DNA of 64,000 nt, taken from the NCBI GenBank assembly GCA_026075535.2, contig AP026543.1, positions 6,262,001 through 6,326,000 of the forward strand, written 5' to 3'. Shown in pieces: positions 1 through 12,230 of this stretch (position 1 is the first letter of the stretch; the number at the start of each line of letters is the position of its first letter). The DNA comes from Tricholoma matsutake (Eukaryota; Basidiomycota; Agaricomycetes; Agaricales; Tricholomataceae). The position numbers were made by a program, and so were the translations under genes. A model generated the notes under the pieces. That model was not told the origin of the DNA. It saw only the letters and a program-made list of their open reading frames with translations, and searched no databases.

Positions 1-2
1 AT

Positions 3-224
3 GAGTACCTTGAAGCTAAGGATTCCTACATCACAGGCAAGAAGCCTCACCATCGAGATTGCAATCCCCAGCTGCAGGAGATGCCAGTGGCGAAGGAGAT
101 CATGCATACGTGGATCACAAACGACGCCGCAAAGAGAAGGCTAGAGTTGTCACTGAATGCAAACTTCCCTTACTCTGTTTTATTTATTGTCCATCGTGTA
201 GTGATGAGCGTCCGACAAATCTAG
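3..224 (+). CDS. Possible 3' end of a gene cut by the window edge
   Basis: An open frame enters from the left edge and runs about 73 codons to a TAG at 222-224. Its composition is rich in charged residues (Lys, Arg, Glu, His) and looks more like coding sequence than like an intergenic frame. It would end 23 bp before the stop of ATE1 on the other strand, a tail-to-tail spacing that is common in this window. I do not recognise the protein and it could still be chance. Confidence 0.25.
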   Translation, partial: EYLEAKDSYITGKKPHHRDCNPQLQEMPVAKEIMHTWITNDAAKRRLELSLNANFPYSVLFIVHRVVMSVRQI

Positions 225-247
225 ACTGACTCGCGCTAACATCCTTG

Positions 248-2118
<1,871 letters not shown>

Positions 2119-2430
2119 GGTTGGGGTGCAGTCGTGGATACTCGAACTTGCTAAAACTGGTAGACTATGCAATGACAGCCAAAACTCTAGATCTCCTTTC
2201 AGTCGGGCTGATAAATTCCAGGCATATACCATTCTTCATCTATCCTGACCAAGTCAATTACAAGCAGTTCACCCTGTCTGATCTCCCTCCTTCCCCCCAC
2301 GAAACCCTATCTCTCCACTCTAGCCTCCGTTCCCATCACTGAGTTTGGTAATCCGTCAGCGCATTGAAGCAGGGAACTTCGCGCAAGCTCAAGCTTTCAA
2401 GTGCACTGCGCCCATGGCGCAGGTACATAT

Positions 2431-2763
2431 TTATGTGTGTCCTTCTGGTTGATTTCCTTTCGTCGCCTCCAAATTATACTGGACGTTCTTCCGATATTTA
2501 GTGGCCAAATCTGCCGCAGTCTTCACGTACGCATTGGCCCGCAGGATCTCCTGCACGAGCGAATCAAGATCACGTCTGAAGTCATGACGCAGCGTCTGCT
2601 TACCTCCATGCAATGGTTGAGTTCCAGTACCATTTCCGTACATTTGGACTGCGCTTCTGATTAGAGGCGTTTTTCTGCAAGAGTCATGCTGCATATACGC
2701 AACTGTGTTCTTAAGTATTCGTTCAAGAAGAACAGCTTGTCGTTCTGCATGTGGATTTTCCAT
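2431..2763 (-). CDS. DAD4: DASH/Dam1 complex subunit Dad4
   Basis: Small subunit of the fungal DASH (Dam1) ring that couples kinetochores to spindle microtubules. Three short exons (2704-2763, 2604-2648, 2431-2550) with phase-0 introns of 55 and 53 nt give 74 residues, close to the family's usual length of about 72. It starts MENPHAERQAVLLERI, the typical Dad4 N-terminus (MENPH-E-Q--LL-RI), has LELNHCMEEI in the middle and YRKNVQYNLEAT near the end, matching the conserved YxxNVxFHLEAT stretch. It lies between ATE1 and the PROPPIN gene on the same strand. No single unspliced frame shows this protein, so it is easy to miss. Confidence 0.86.
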   Translation of the reverse strand: MENPHAERQAVLLERILKNTVAYMQHDSCRKTPLIRSAVQMYGNGTGTQPLHGGKQTLRHDFRRDLDSLVQEILRANAYVKTAADLATKYRKNVQYNLEATKGNQPEGHT

Positions 2764-2940
2764 TCTATATGAAGAGTCACGCGTCTGATTATTAGGCGTG
2801 ACAAGTACTTGTGAATAGTATTAGTGTTGATACGATGTCAAGATTATACAGTATACAAACAGGATAGCGACGGCAATGCATGACGAGGTATAATGATGAT
2901 GATACAAAACCTCAAACCCAGAGTCCCAATCAACCATGAT

Positions 2941-4534
2941 CTAACCCCACCCATCCCATCTTCCAAATCTCCTGAATTCCTGCAGCACACACTCCGTGCT
3001 CTCCTTTCCTTCCTTCTCTCGTTCTTTCTCTTTGCCTTTCTCTGTTCTAGAGGCCACCGATGTCCCACTCGATGTTCGTTGTCGCGCCATTGACGACAGC
3101 TTGGGCGGTGATCCGGATGTTGGGGAAGAGGGGAATGAAGAAACACCGTGGATAGGTAAAGAAAGACGGTACCAGCCACCGATATATGTGAGAGCTATGA
3201 GTTGATATTCAACGTCTGATCGACTCGAGCTGCCATCAGTAGGAGCTTCCACCCAACCTACGACACATCGTTCTTCATCTGCGACATCCGCCGAACGCGA
3301 AGAAGCTGATATGGATATGTGTGAAGTCTGCACGGGTATCCGATACTGAGCATACGACCATTCGGATCCAAAGTATTTCGGAAGTGGTAGATATGGTGTC
3401 AAGGAGGAGAATGTTGATTGTCGGTTCCTGTCATAGCATGTCAGATATATGTCTTATAAGGAGAGATACAACATGATCGTACGATGCTCCCGAAACGAAG
3501 AGAGTAAAGACATGCACCGTGCCTTTATCACTCCACACACACAGTTCCCTCTCGTCCGGTCGGAAAGCCACGCCGTAGATTTCTGCTTTATCCGATCCTC
3601 TCCTTAACTCCCGCAGAAGCTTCCCTGTTAAGGAATCCCACAGCCTTACAAGGGTCCCTCTCGCCGACGTTGTCGCAAGTAGACGACCGGATGGAGGTAA
3701 TGCTAGTGTCGATAGAGCCGACTCGTGTGCGATTATCATTGAGATCGGACTTCTGGCAGGCACTGGCGGAGGTTTGTTCGCAGAAGAGGACGAGTCGGGA
3801 GACTTAGGAGATGGAGGACAGGGAGGAAGATGTACTAGTTGCACATGTCCAAGTTGACGACCAGCAATTACAAGTAGAGTCGCATAAGCACCAGTTGCCA
3901 TCGCCAGTAAGCCTGAATGAAATGATTATATTTCTTCAGAATGGCGACATTGAAGGCCGGAACAGACAAAAGGGGATTCTACTCACCTCGAGGATTATCG
4001 CAGGTGTCCCATTCCCCGTATCTGGTGACCTGCTTTCCGATTTCGAAAACGACGACCCGTCGCCGTAGAGAAACAGCAAGCCACCCGCGCCTACATGCAA
4101 TGCCTCGAACTCTCTCCCTAAATTCTAGTTCGGCGACTTCGCTACCGATGGCATCGTCCCACACGATCACTTTATTGGGTGGATAGAGGGGGCTCCGACC
4201 ACCACCGAGAAGGAAAAGGATATTTGAAGTTTGTAAGGGTAATACCGCTGCGAGTGTCCCTCCTGTGAGTTCTATTAACTCGACTTAACAACCATGGTCA
4301 TCGGTTCAAGAAACAAGCAAAGATACCGCGTTTCCGAATGAGCTGGAGAGGACATGTACGATAGACAGCAAAGCCTGCAGGGGTAGAAGCAGTAAATATT
4401 TTGCAATCAGAATCAAAACGGACGTCGGATATATGGATTGGAATGGTAGAAGTTATAGAATGACGGGCTAAGTTCATGGAGGAGAGTGTCAGAGCTGTGC
4501 ACGTGTTACGGTAATCACGACCATCACGTGCCAT
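2941..4534 (-). CDS. HSV2: PROPPIN, WD40 phosphoinositide-binding protein (Hsv2/WIPI3 type)
   Basis: PROPPINs are seven-bladed propellers that bind PI3P and PI(3,5)P2 on endosomes, vacuoles and autophagic membranes. The decisive motif is ELRRGSDKAEIYGVAF, the family's L/FRRG lipid-binding motif followed by the typical IYxVAF. Before it come LATTSARGTLVRLWD and IVWDD blade motifs. The N-terminus holds a FTASTPAGFAVYRTCPL segment matching the first blade, and the protein ends in ECVLQEFRRFGRWDGWG, a tail I associate with the Hsv2/WIPI3 branch rather than Atg18. An inserted loop (proline- and serine-rich) precedes the RRG blade, and a Lys/Glu-rich low-complexity stretch precedes the C-terminus. 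Several short introns. Start chosen at ATG 4534. Confidence 0.86.
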
Positions 4535-4671
4535 CCTTCAGTAGGTGGTACTTAAGATTCTATTCAAGATTACACAGTAAAAGCAGCGAGTGGACATGAG
4601 AAGGAGCAGATAGCAGAACAAAAAATACAGCCATTTACCAAGGAGATCATTTCCCTCCTTCCAATGTTCAG

Positions 4672-6164
4672 TTAGCTTCGTGTTTGCGAGGCATGCACCG
4701 TAGGCACGCCATTGCGTGAAGAGTAAGCGGGTGTAGATCCCGGCGCTAGTCGTGCAGCGGGACTGTTGGTTATGTTGGTGGGATTCCAGGATTTAGGTGG
4801 TCGTAAATCAACATGGGCAAGCTGTTGACGAGCAGCTTTGAACTCTTGTTCTTCTGCCTGATTTTGAGCGAGGAGTGCCGCCCTTGCCTCCGCCTGCCTC
4901 TGCAATTCTGCCTCTGATTCATCCGACAGATAATCTGTGAACGCTCCATCTGAGGTGACTGTGCTATCAGTCAGCGATCCCAGACTGTCGCTACTCCCAC
5001 TGCTGCTCGATGCACTGGATAAATGCTCGTCCTTCTTTGTTGATCGTGGAATAACGAAGGAAATTGGACGATCGGTACGTTGTGGAGGGGGTGAGGATTT
5101 GGTGGAACTCGAGATAGATGCACGACGCCGGATAGGCGCCTGAGGCCGACCATCTACAACTACCTTAGACAGCGATACGGATGGGGTTGCAGGAGTAAGC
5201 GACGGGCGTCCGGATGAGTTACGCTTCGGTGTAATAGAAGAGTCCAGATCGACAGTTCTACGACTTGGGGAGGAATGCAACGAATGTGTCCCATCGATGC
5301 ACTTTTCCACCGCCGAATCAGCAGGAGCCTGGCGGCGCTGGATACCCTGATCTAAGGGAGATGAACCAGTCGGGACAGACGTGGAAATTGCATTACCGCT
5401 GGAACTGCGCGACAGACTGCTTCCAAGGGATGCATTAAGTTGTTTGGGGCTACCCCCTCGCGTCTTGCCAGAAATTGACATGGCAGACGGCTTTCCTGAC
5501 AAAGAGCTTGATCTGCTTGAAGGGCTACCACTGTTTCTGCGTTCAAACGAGGGTATGACAGACCTGCCACCTCCTCCCATGCCTCGTCCGCCATGAGGGA
5601 TGGGACTTCCCCTGGTTCCAAGGCTATCCAGGGCAGCCTTGATGTCTGGGGGTATAGGAACTTGATGTATAACACTGACAGATCGCCAGTCTGCGGCCTG
5701 TATCATCCGGTACTCGTTGGTCGTGGGTGGTCGGCAACACCCAGGCCAGCCTGGATTATTGTATCCAGCCTGCTTTTGAGGGGGATTGGTACGAGCCCAC
5801 TGAACACACAGCTCTTGTAAGCTACTCAAGGAGTAATGAGTTCCATTCACCCACCTTGCAATAACCACAGCCATTGAATGAATCCACTGTAGGTAACCGA
5901 ATTAGTCTGACCCATGGATAGATTATATCACCCGTTGACTTGTATTTTTACCTTCAGCATTCTTGAGATACAAGACGTCCATGCGCGGATGAGAAACGCG
6001 ATTGCGACAGATATCACGCTGATGAGGACACCTGAGGATAGAAGGAATACGTAGGCGCTTGGATGTGTGTAGCGGCCTTGAAACACGGACCTTGTGTGGG
6101 GGAAGACTTTGCACATCGGACAAGGATTAACGGCCTGATCTACTGAGCCGTATGCGTAGCACAT
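4672..6164 (-). CDS. Conserved basidiomycete membrane protein of unknown function
   Basis: At least two exons. The first (from ATG 6164) has a CPMC cysteine pair and one clear membrane segment of about 23 hydrophobic residues (residues about 38-60, FLLSSGVLISVISVAIAFLI). The second, after an intron starting at GTAAAA near 5945, encodes a short hydrophobic piece (AVVIARWVNGTHYSLSSLQ) and then a long disordered region rich in Ser, Pro, Arg and Gly, with acidic and Gln/Ala patches near the end. I recognise no domain with known function. The long tail suggests a cytosolic scaffold or regulatory part on a small membrane anchor, which is inference only. Confidence 0.6.
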
Positions 6165-6701
6165 TCGTGGAAAGGGTACAAGTACAGTGGGTATTAGAGC
6201 TGTTGTAGGATATGAGTGTGAGCGGAGAATCGAAAAGGGAGAGGGGTATCGATGTGTTTGTACTTGAGAAAGAACTTTACAGAGAAGGCATGATCAGCAT
6301 GTGGTTCCCTGCTTGTGCTGCTGATCGTCCCGTTATGAGGCGCCATGACTTTGCCAGACGACGATAGAGGGATTGAGGAATGGCAGATCTGCTCCCAGCA
6401 ACTTGACTGGTCTTATATGCTGAACAAGATTCACCATGCGCCACGAGTTGGCGAACATCGTCTACTTTCGTCGCTCCTCATGCCCAACAACGAACACGAT
6501 GCAACCACCCAAAAGGTAACAGATACCCAGCAGATACCCCATCTGTCCACCTCAGCTGCGTTTCCATCCAGATTTCTCCTTGATTGCGGAGATACCCCGA
6601 TTGCGGTTAGGAAAGAAGTCGCAAGTAAATTTATACACAGCCTTCAGGTTCAAGCGCGCGCTGTAGTAAGCACGATCACAGCATTCCATCTCTCTTCATC
6701 C
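6165..6701. other. Intergenic region between divergent genes
   Basis: 537 bp between the start of the unknown membrane protein (minus) and NCS-1 (plus). An open frame runs into the NCS-1 exon from 6345, but its upstream part resembles no protein I know and NCS-1 has its own conserved start. It presumably holds both promoters. I see no repeat or RNA gene. Confidence 0.5.
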
Positions 6702-7529
6702 ATGGGCAAATCTCAGAGTAAACTCTCCCCAGACCAGCTGGCTGATTTGCAGAAGAATACTTACTGCACGTATCGCCCATTCTTGATCAAATAAAACAAA
6801 ATCTAATGGCAGTCTAGTTGATAAGAAGGAGCTACAACAATGGTCTTTACCTTGTTCTATTCATTTTATCGCGTTCCTCATGCTGTCTCAGGTATAAGGG
6901 ATTCCGTAAAGATTGTCCATCAGGTCAGCTCGACAAGGCCGAATTCAGTCGCATATACAAACAGTTCTTCCCCTTTGGCGATCCTGCTGAATTCGCGGAC
7001 TACGTCTTCAATGTATTCGACTTAAACAAGAATGGAACAATCGACTTCAAAGAGTTCATATGTGCTCTGAGTGTGACAAGTCGCGGCCGGTTGGATGAGA
7101 AGCTCCAATGTACGTCGTTTATTGGGTAGCATATAGTTTATTTGATCGCCATCTAGGGGCCTTTCAGTTGTACGATATCGATAAAGACGGCACTATTACA
7201 TATGACGAGATGCTGCAGATTGTGCAATCCATATACAAAATGACGGGGGAGATGGTAAAGTTGCCATCAGACGAGGATACACCGGAGAAGGCAAGCTGTA
7301 TCGTTGTTCCATGTCGAGTTCTTCCACTGACCTTCAACGTAGCGTGTTGACAAGATTTTCAGGAACATGGACAGAGATAAGGATGCGAAGTTGACCTTTG
7401 ATGAATTTGTAGAGGGCAGCAAGCAGGACCCAACAATCGTGCAGGTGTGTACCTCTGAGGAAACTGCCACAATCCATGTTCAATCTGAAACTGGCACAGG
7501 CTCTGTCATTATACGATGGCTTGGTATAA
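6702..7529 (+). CDS. NCS1: Neuronal calcium sensor 1 / frequenin
   Basis: Myristoylated EF-hand protein that activates phosphatidylinositol 4-kinase at the Golgi and works in calcium signalling. Six exons: 6702-6765, 6818-6842, 6892-7109, 7157-7290, 7343-7444, 7500-7529, giving 190 residues, exactly the family length. It starts MGKSQSKLS (Gly2 is the myristoylation site). Functional EF-hands appear as [26 protein letters not shown] and [13 protein letters not shown]; the first hand is degenerate with the family hallmark KDCPSGQL. The fourth intron (7291-7342) begins with GC instead of GT. The first intron either uses GC (6766) and gives the conserved [11 protein letters not shown], or GT (6770) to 6812 with three extra residues. 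Confidence 0.95.
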
Positions 7530-7788
7530 CGTACTCCTTTGTCGGCATTCATGTTCTTCTAGCTAGTGAGTCGTCATATTCTTAGCAACTGACTACGACG
7601 GCATATACCTTTTAACAGTTTTTATGTCTCGTATTTAATCTCTCATCTTCTGCGTATGCGACGGGAAAGGGAGCTGGTTTGCTGATATCAACGAGTGGTA
7701 TCAACTGTAAACTATCCATTCACGATGTAGCTGTATGCTGTCTCATCAAATAAACAAGCTCGAAGGTTACGCAAGATGCCAACAGATG

Positions 7789-8878
7789 CTACGACGTAGC
7801 AGGGAGTTTACCATACCGACGAAGCACCCTTTCATCCACATCCTTTCCTACCCAGGAATACAATCCTTCAGCGAAGGCAAGGTTGTCTCTTTCAGCCTTG
7901 AAAAGTTTGTTGAAGTCTTGGGGACCAGTGGGTGCGGCGCCAGCACTGGCGGCAAAAGGCGACGCCGTCATATCGCGCGATGAGTCGGCGGCTTACAATG
8001 AAGACTTGTTAGTGAGCGATACTGAGGAAGCCCCAAGCCCAAAAAACGACACCCACAGTTGTCCCCACCCAAGATGAGGCGGTATAGGCCGTTCAACCCA
8101 AAGAAGTTGAGGAAGTACCACGACAGGGAGGATACCCATCGTACATCCATATCAGGCGTCTCAATGCCACGCTGTAACATAGATTTGAACCCGAGGGTCA
8201 AAGGGAAGGGCAATTTGACTGTTCAACATTAGCCTTCGACTTTAGCTTTATGTGATTACGCACTGAGGACGAAGCCCTGGAAGAAGAAATTTATCCATCC
8301 CATGATGACCATCTGCGGGACCATCATCACCATTTGCGTCTTCATGCCAGCCATCATACCGTCCATCGCAGCAGGGTCCATAGGGTTCGGCGGCGGGGCG
8401 GGTGAGTCATCTTTCGGTGGTCCGTCTTTGAGATAGGTTCCGGTCTCGAAGGCCTCGGAGAGATGTCGGGAGATAGATAAGTAGAAAGTGGGGGTTATAG
8501 GAGAGTTGGACGATGTGGCACGAAGAATTTGTGACCGCACGAGTGCGCGTCTAGATAGTGGCATTTTTAAAGTTCAGCTGGACACCGGGGAACATCAAGC
8601 ATACTGTTCACGGATGGCAGCTCGGGACGAGATTTTGGGCGAGGACTGGAGTAGGACTACTACATAGTGTCGTAGGATACCAACCAGGATCTAGGAAAGA
8701 AAATTTGGCTCATCACTGTCGACATCGACCTTCAAGGGTGAGCACATACCATGACTAGTGTTATAGGAAATAACACCCAGTCCCGAATTTGGGGGTCAAG
8801 GTATAGTGACATCCTGCGAGGAAACTATTCAGCTGGACGCTATGAAAATGGAAAAGATACATACGCTGAGCTCGACAT
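7789..8878 (-). CDS. EMC3: ER membrane protein complex subunit 3 (EMC3)
   Basis: Insertase-like core subunit of the EMC, which inserts tail-anchored and multipass proteins into the ER membrane (Oxa1/DUF106 superfamily). Exons 8865-8878, 8750-8813, 8605-8690, 8264-8550, 8057-8218 and 7789-7991 close in frame to 271 residues. Visible family motifs are [15 protein letters not shown] at the first membrane segment, GILRHYV, a Met-rich loop before [32 protein letters not shown], and [15 protein letters not shown] before GGDNSADSSR. The family ends in a soluble tail, here [18 protein letters not shown]. An alternative start at 8812 (second exon) would remove four residues. The gene diverges from VTI1 with 157 bp between starts. 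Confidence 0.93.
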
Positions 8879-9035
8879 AGTGGTCGAGGGGGGTGGTCGA
8901 TGACAGGCTGTTTTGCCTAATTTGGACACTACGATTTGTTCACATCGACTGCCAGGCGCAGCATCGACCCATTTGTTCTCCGTCAGTATTATACGCTAGC
9001 ACATCGCCTCCCTGGCGGAACGCAATCTTTAAGCA

Positions 9036-9949
9036 ATGAACAGCTCACCGACTGCACTATTTGACTCATACGAGCAGGATTTTCGGCAATTCATTGGAAC
9101 CATCCAGGAGAAACTTGAAGGCGAAGGTAGTGATGATCGTGATGGTGAGCAGCCCTATTATCTTTGTTCCACGAAAAGCATTGAACAAGGATTCTCACTA
9201 CTAGAGCAGCGGAAAACTGTACTGAGACGGGTGGAAATGGAGCTGGACGAGGCAGATGAAATGGTACAATCCAACCCTCCGACACTTTCCGTCGCACCTC
9301 ACATATATATCATGTAGGTCTCTCAAATGGAACTGGAAATCCAAGGCATTCCTCACTCCATCCGCGCGCAATACCAGCCACGCCTGCGAACTGCAAAATC
9401 CGATCTCGCGCGGTACAAGAAGCTACTGAAGGACCAAAACAGTCAAATCGCTCGTGCCGACCTGCTCTCGTCCTCCCGATCCCTCGGCGTGCCGTCGGAC
9501 GACCCATACGCACCCAATAGTGACCGGACGCGCCTGCTCGCGAGCACGTCGATGCTGGAAGATGGGTCGAAGAGGTTACAGGATTCCCACCGGATTGCGC
9601 TAGAGACCGAGTCGCAAGGAAACGACATCCTTCTGAATCTGCGGACGCAGAGGGAGCAGATAGAGAATTCAAGGAATACGGTATGTCTGGGAAATCCATA
9701 AGAGGTGTGGGTTATGAACCCATGTCCGTGTAGTTACATGCAGCAGACTCTAATATCGACCGTGCGTCCGGAACACTGAAGAAGATGATAAGGCAGTAAG
9801 GACCATTTATCTTTCTGGTCAGCGCCAACCACACTCTGATAGATTTTTTTGATTCATCTAGGATGTACAAACAACGTGTGGTGACTGCTGCCATCGTCCT
9901 CGTCCTCGTCCTCCTTATCGGTATCATTATTTGGGAAAAGCTGAGCTGA
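9036..9949 (+). CDS. VTI1: v-SNARE Vti1 (Qb-SNARE)
   Basis: Qb-SNARE for traffic between Golgi, endosomes and vacuole. Five exons (9036-9144, 9205-9263, 9318-9680, 9734-9795, 9862-9949) give 226 residues. The N-terminal helical domain begins SSPTALFDSYEQDFRQFIGT and includes LDEADEMVSQMELEI. The SNARE helix (about residues 130-195) has TSMLEDGSKRLQDS and a Gln at the zero layer within GNDILLNLRTQREQIENSRN. One C-terminal membrane anchor (VVTAAIVLVLVLLIGIIIW) ends six residues from the C-terminus. The first 108 bp exon holds the start, and the ATG at 9036 matches the usual start of the family. The gene is tail to tail with the KCH gene. Confidence 0.93.
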
Positions 9950-10171
9950 AGGCTTGTAACTTCGGATAGCATATGCATATAGATCATTCTTCATATTTAT
10001 GCTCAAGCTCAATTTTGGATGGACAGTTTTCAATCTATTGCTGCTCAAACCCAAGAAATGATACAAATTAGCAACCATTGGGTTGCTGGCTAACATAATG
10101 AATGAAGGGGTAGATGAAAGGGATCTCCGTAAAGAAAAAAAGCAGAAGTATGAGGAAAGGACAGTAATATA

Positions 10172-12051
10172 TTACAAAGCTCGACAATATCCACCATCGC
10201 CTCCTGCATTAAATCCTTGCTGTGGATATCCGTTATGATCATAGGGATTATCTAATGGTGTTGGCGGGGGAGCTCCATATCTCGAATATTCCGGGGCTTC
10301 ATCATAAGCCAACCCAGACGACGGTCTTCGGGAGGGGTCTGGAATGGAACGTGCCCGTCCCTGATAGACATGATGTGGGTCGTAACTACCACTTCCGCCA
10401 CCATGGGCTGTGTGGACATACGGTGGAGCGACAGCATATGTTGGCTGTTGGCTAAACGGAGCGGCTGCTGCGGCAAGGTGCGCCGTGCTCTCGTTGTCTT
10501 CGTCGTACATTGGGTGCTGGTGGTAGTTTTGGTCATCTTGAGGAAACGATGTTGATGATTGCTGGAAATGTGTATGGGAGCCAGGTTGTTGGTGGGTGGA
10601 GTAAGGATTGTAGGCAGGCATAGGAGGAGGATAGTCTACGTTGACAGTGGAGTTCTTGTCAGAGTTGTAGTTGTAGTAATCTTGGGTATAGGTGCTTGGT
10701 GGCGGGGCGCGCGTATTTATGGACATATTGTCGTCGACGTCGTCATCCACAGAAAGATTGGGAAGTGTGGGTTGCGGAAGAGGCTTTGCTATCATCTCGC
10801 CTCTCTTGTTCTTCAGATGCGAGTAGTCGCCTCTGGCTTCTTTCTGTGCGAGCTTTGCGGCATCGGCCAGACGCTGCTTTTGTCGGCGTTTGATGACGGC
10901 TCCTATGCGCTAGGACAAACACATGTCCATTATTGATGGACGCTGATAGTGTGGCAACTCTCACCTTGTCAACTTTGTGACAGCAATATTCCTACAATGA
11001 TCAGTTCTGATGTAGGGAGCCAAACGACACAGGACAAACCTTGAGATTGCCACGGATGTGGCAAAGCAATGGAACGTAACAGATGGCAGCAGCGATGAGT
11101 ATCAACAGGGAACCAGCAAAAACGACGACAGTACAGAAGGTCGTTACTGTCAAAAGCGAAGCAGACAAGGTGCTGTTGACAAAGTATCTGCTGACGTCGT
11201 ACCACTGACCAGGGACACTGCGCTTTGACAGATAGATGGCATATAGAGTGAGGGCGTTGATTGTCTGACGAGGAGCTTCTGACAGTAAAACACGCTTCCA
11301 GCCTAAAGCAAGATTAACCGCTTGATGCGCTGGTGTTGCGGAGTTACATACTCTTGAAAGCGAAGAAGACGAAGAACGCAAAGTCGTCACTTGTTTTGGT
11401 GGAATCGCTAATATGTTCAAAGAAGCAGAAGTGATCATACGAGCCTTGACGACACGAGGTTGTTAGCCGATAAATGGAAGGAGAAAAGGCGGACATACGA
11501 AGGGAATAATAGTGGTTCGCCATGACATTAGTGAAAGCATACGAGATGTCGCGGCTGGCAATGATTTTCTTGGATTTCCTAGATTCGTATGCAAACTTGC
11601 AGAGTGGTTAAACGAAAAACGAGATGCAGATAAGAAGGGCGATACTTACAAGGAGAAACCCAAAAATGATGCAACCGACAAATAGCCACTTTCCAGTTTG
11701 AAAGGGGATTGGGATGCAGCCGTCGCTAGTGCTGCACTGGCTGAAAATTTGATTGGACCAAGTTTTTGTGGACAACATGGTTACGGCGGAGAAGATATCG
11801 AGCATGTAGACGAGGAAGGACTTTAGCACGATAATGTAAAGCCAGAGATACCTGTAGACGGTGAGAAAATGGTATTGGCTAGAGATGAGGATGATATACT
11901 TCATGCGCATGACAAAACCATTGTCAGTGAATTCACGGGTGTCCACAAAATCAAACTAGACAGGGATGTCAGCCACCAGAGTGAATGAGAACGATAAGAT
12001 AACCTTGTGGTCTGGAACGATTTCACGTTTCCATTTAGCACCTGTACACAT
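10172..12051 (-). CDS. KCH1: Kch1-type low-affinity potassium channel
   Basis: Fungal plasma-membrane K+ influx protein (KCH family), linked in yeast to the calcium response to pheromone and stress. Eight exons (12004-12051, 11900-11955, 11650-11851, 11499-11595, 11352-11444, 11040-11302, 10965-10991, 10172-10909) give 507 residues. It starts MCTGAKWKREIVPDHKF, a clear family start. Conserved core motifs are YLWLYIIVLKSFLVYMLDIF, KWLFVGCIIFGFLL, YESRKSKKIIASRDISYAFT, YYSLRSYDHFCFF and PRQTINALTLY. The last membrane segment is LLILIAAAICYVPLL. The C-terminal 200 residues are disordered and rich in Tyr, Pro, Gln and His. The 27-nt seventh exon is unusually short. Confidence 0.88.
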
Positions 12052-12158
12052 GATTGAGATGGAGGGTATGGACCAGAACCAGCCAGTCGCACGAAAAGGA
12101 TAGCGGTGGATGAAAGAACGTGGAGCTAGATGAGCTAGCTAACAGTAAGGACGAGGAT

Positions 12159-12179
12159 GAAGGAAGGAAGGAAGGAAGG
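12159..12179. repeat. (GAAG)n short tandem repeat
   Basis: Five perfect GAAG units in the 179-bp gap between the divergent KCH and RBG1 starts, about 50-70 bp upstream of the RBG1 start, probably in its 5' leader. Purine-rich tracts of this kind are common in fungal promoters; no function can be read from it. Confidence 0.8.
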
Positions 12180-12230
12180 CAAGTACAGCAAACACAACAA
12201 ACATCAACAACATCGATTCTCTTTAAAACA

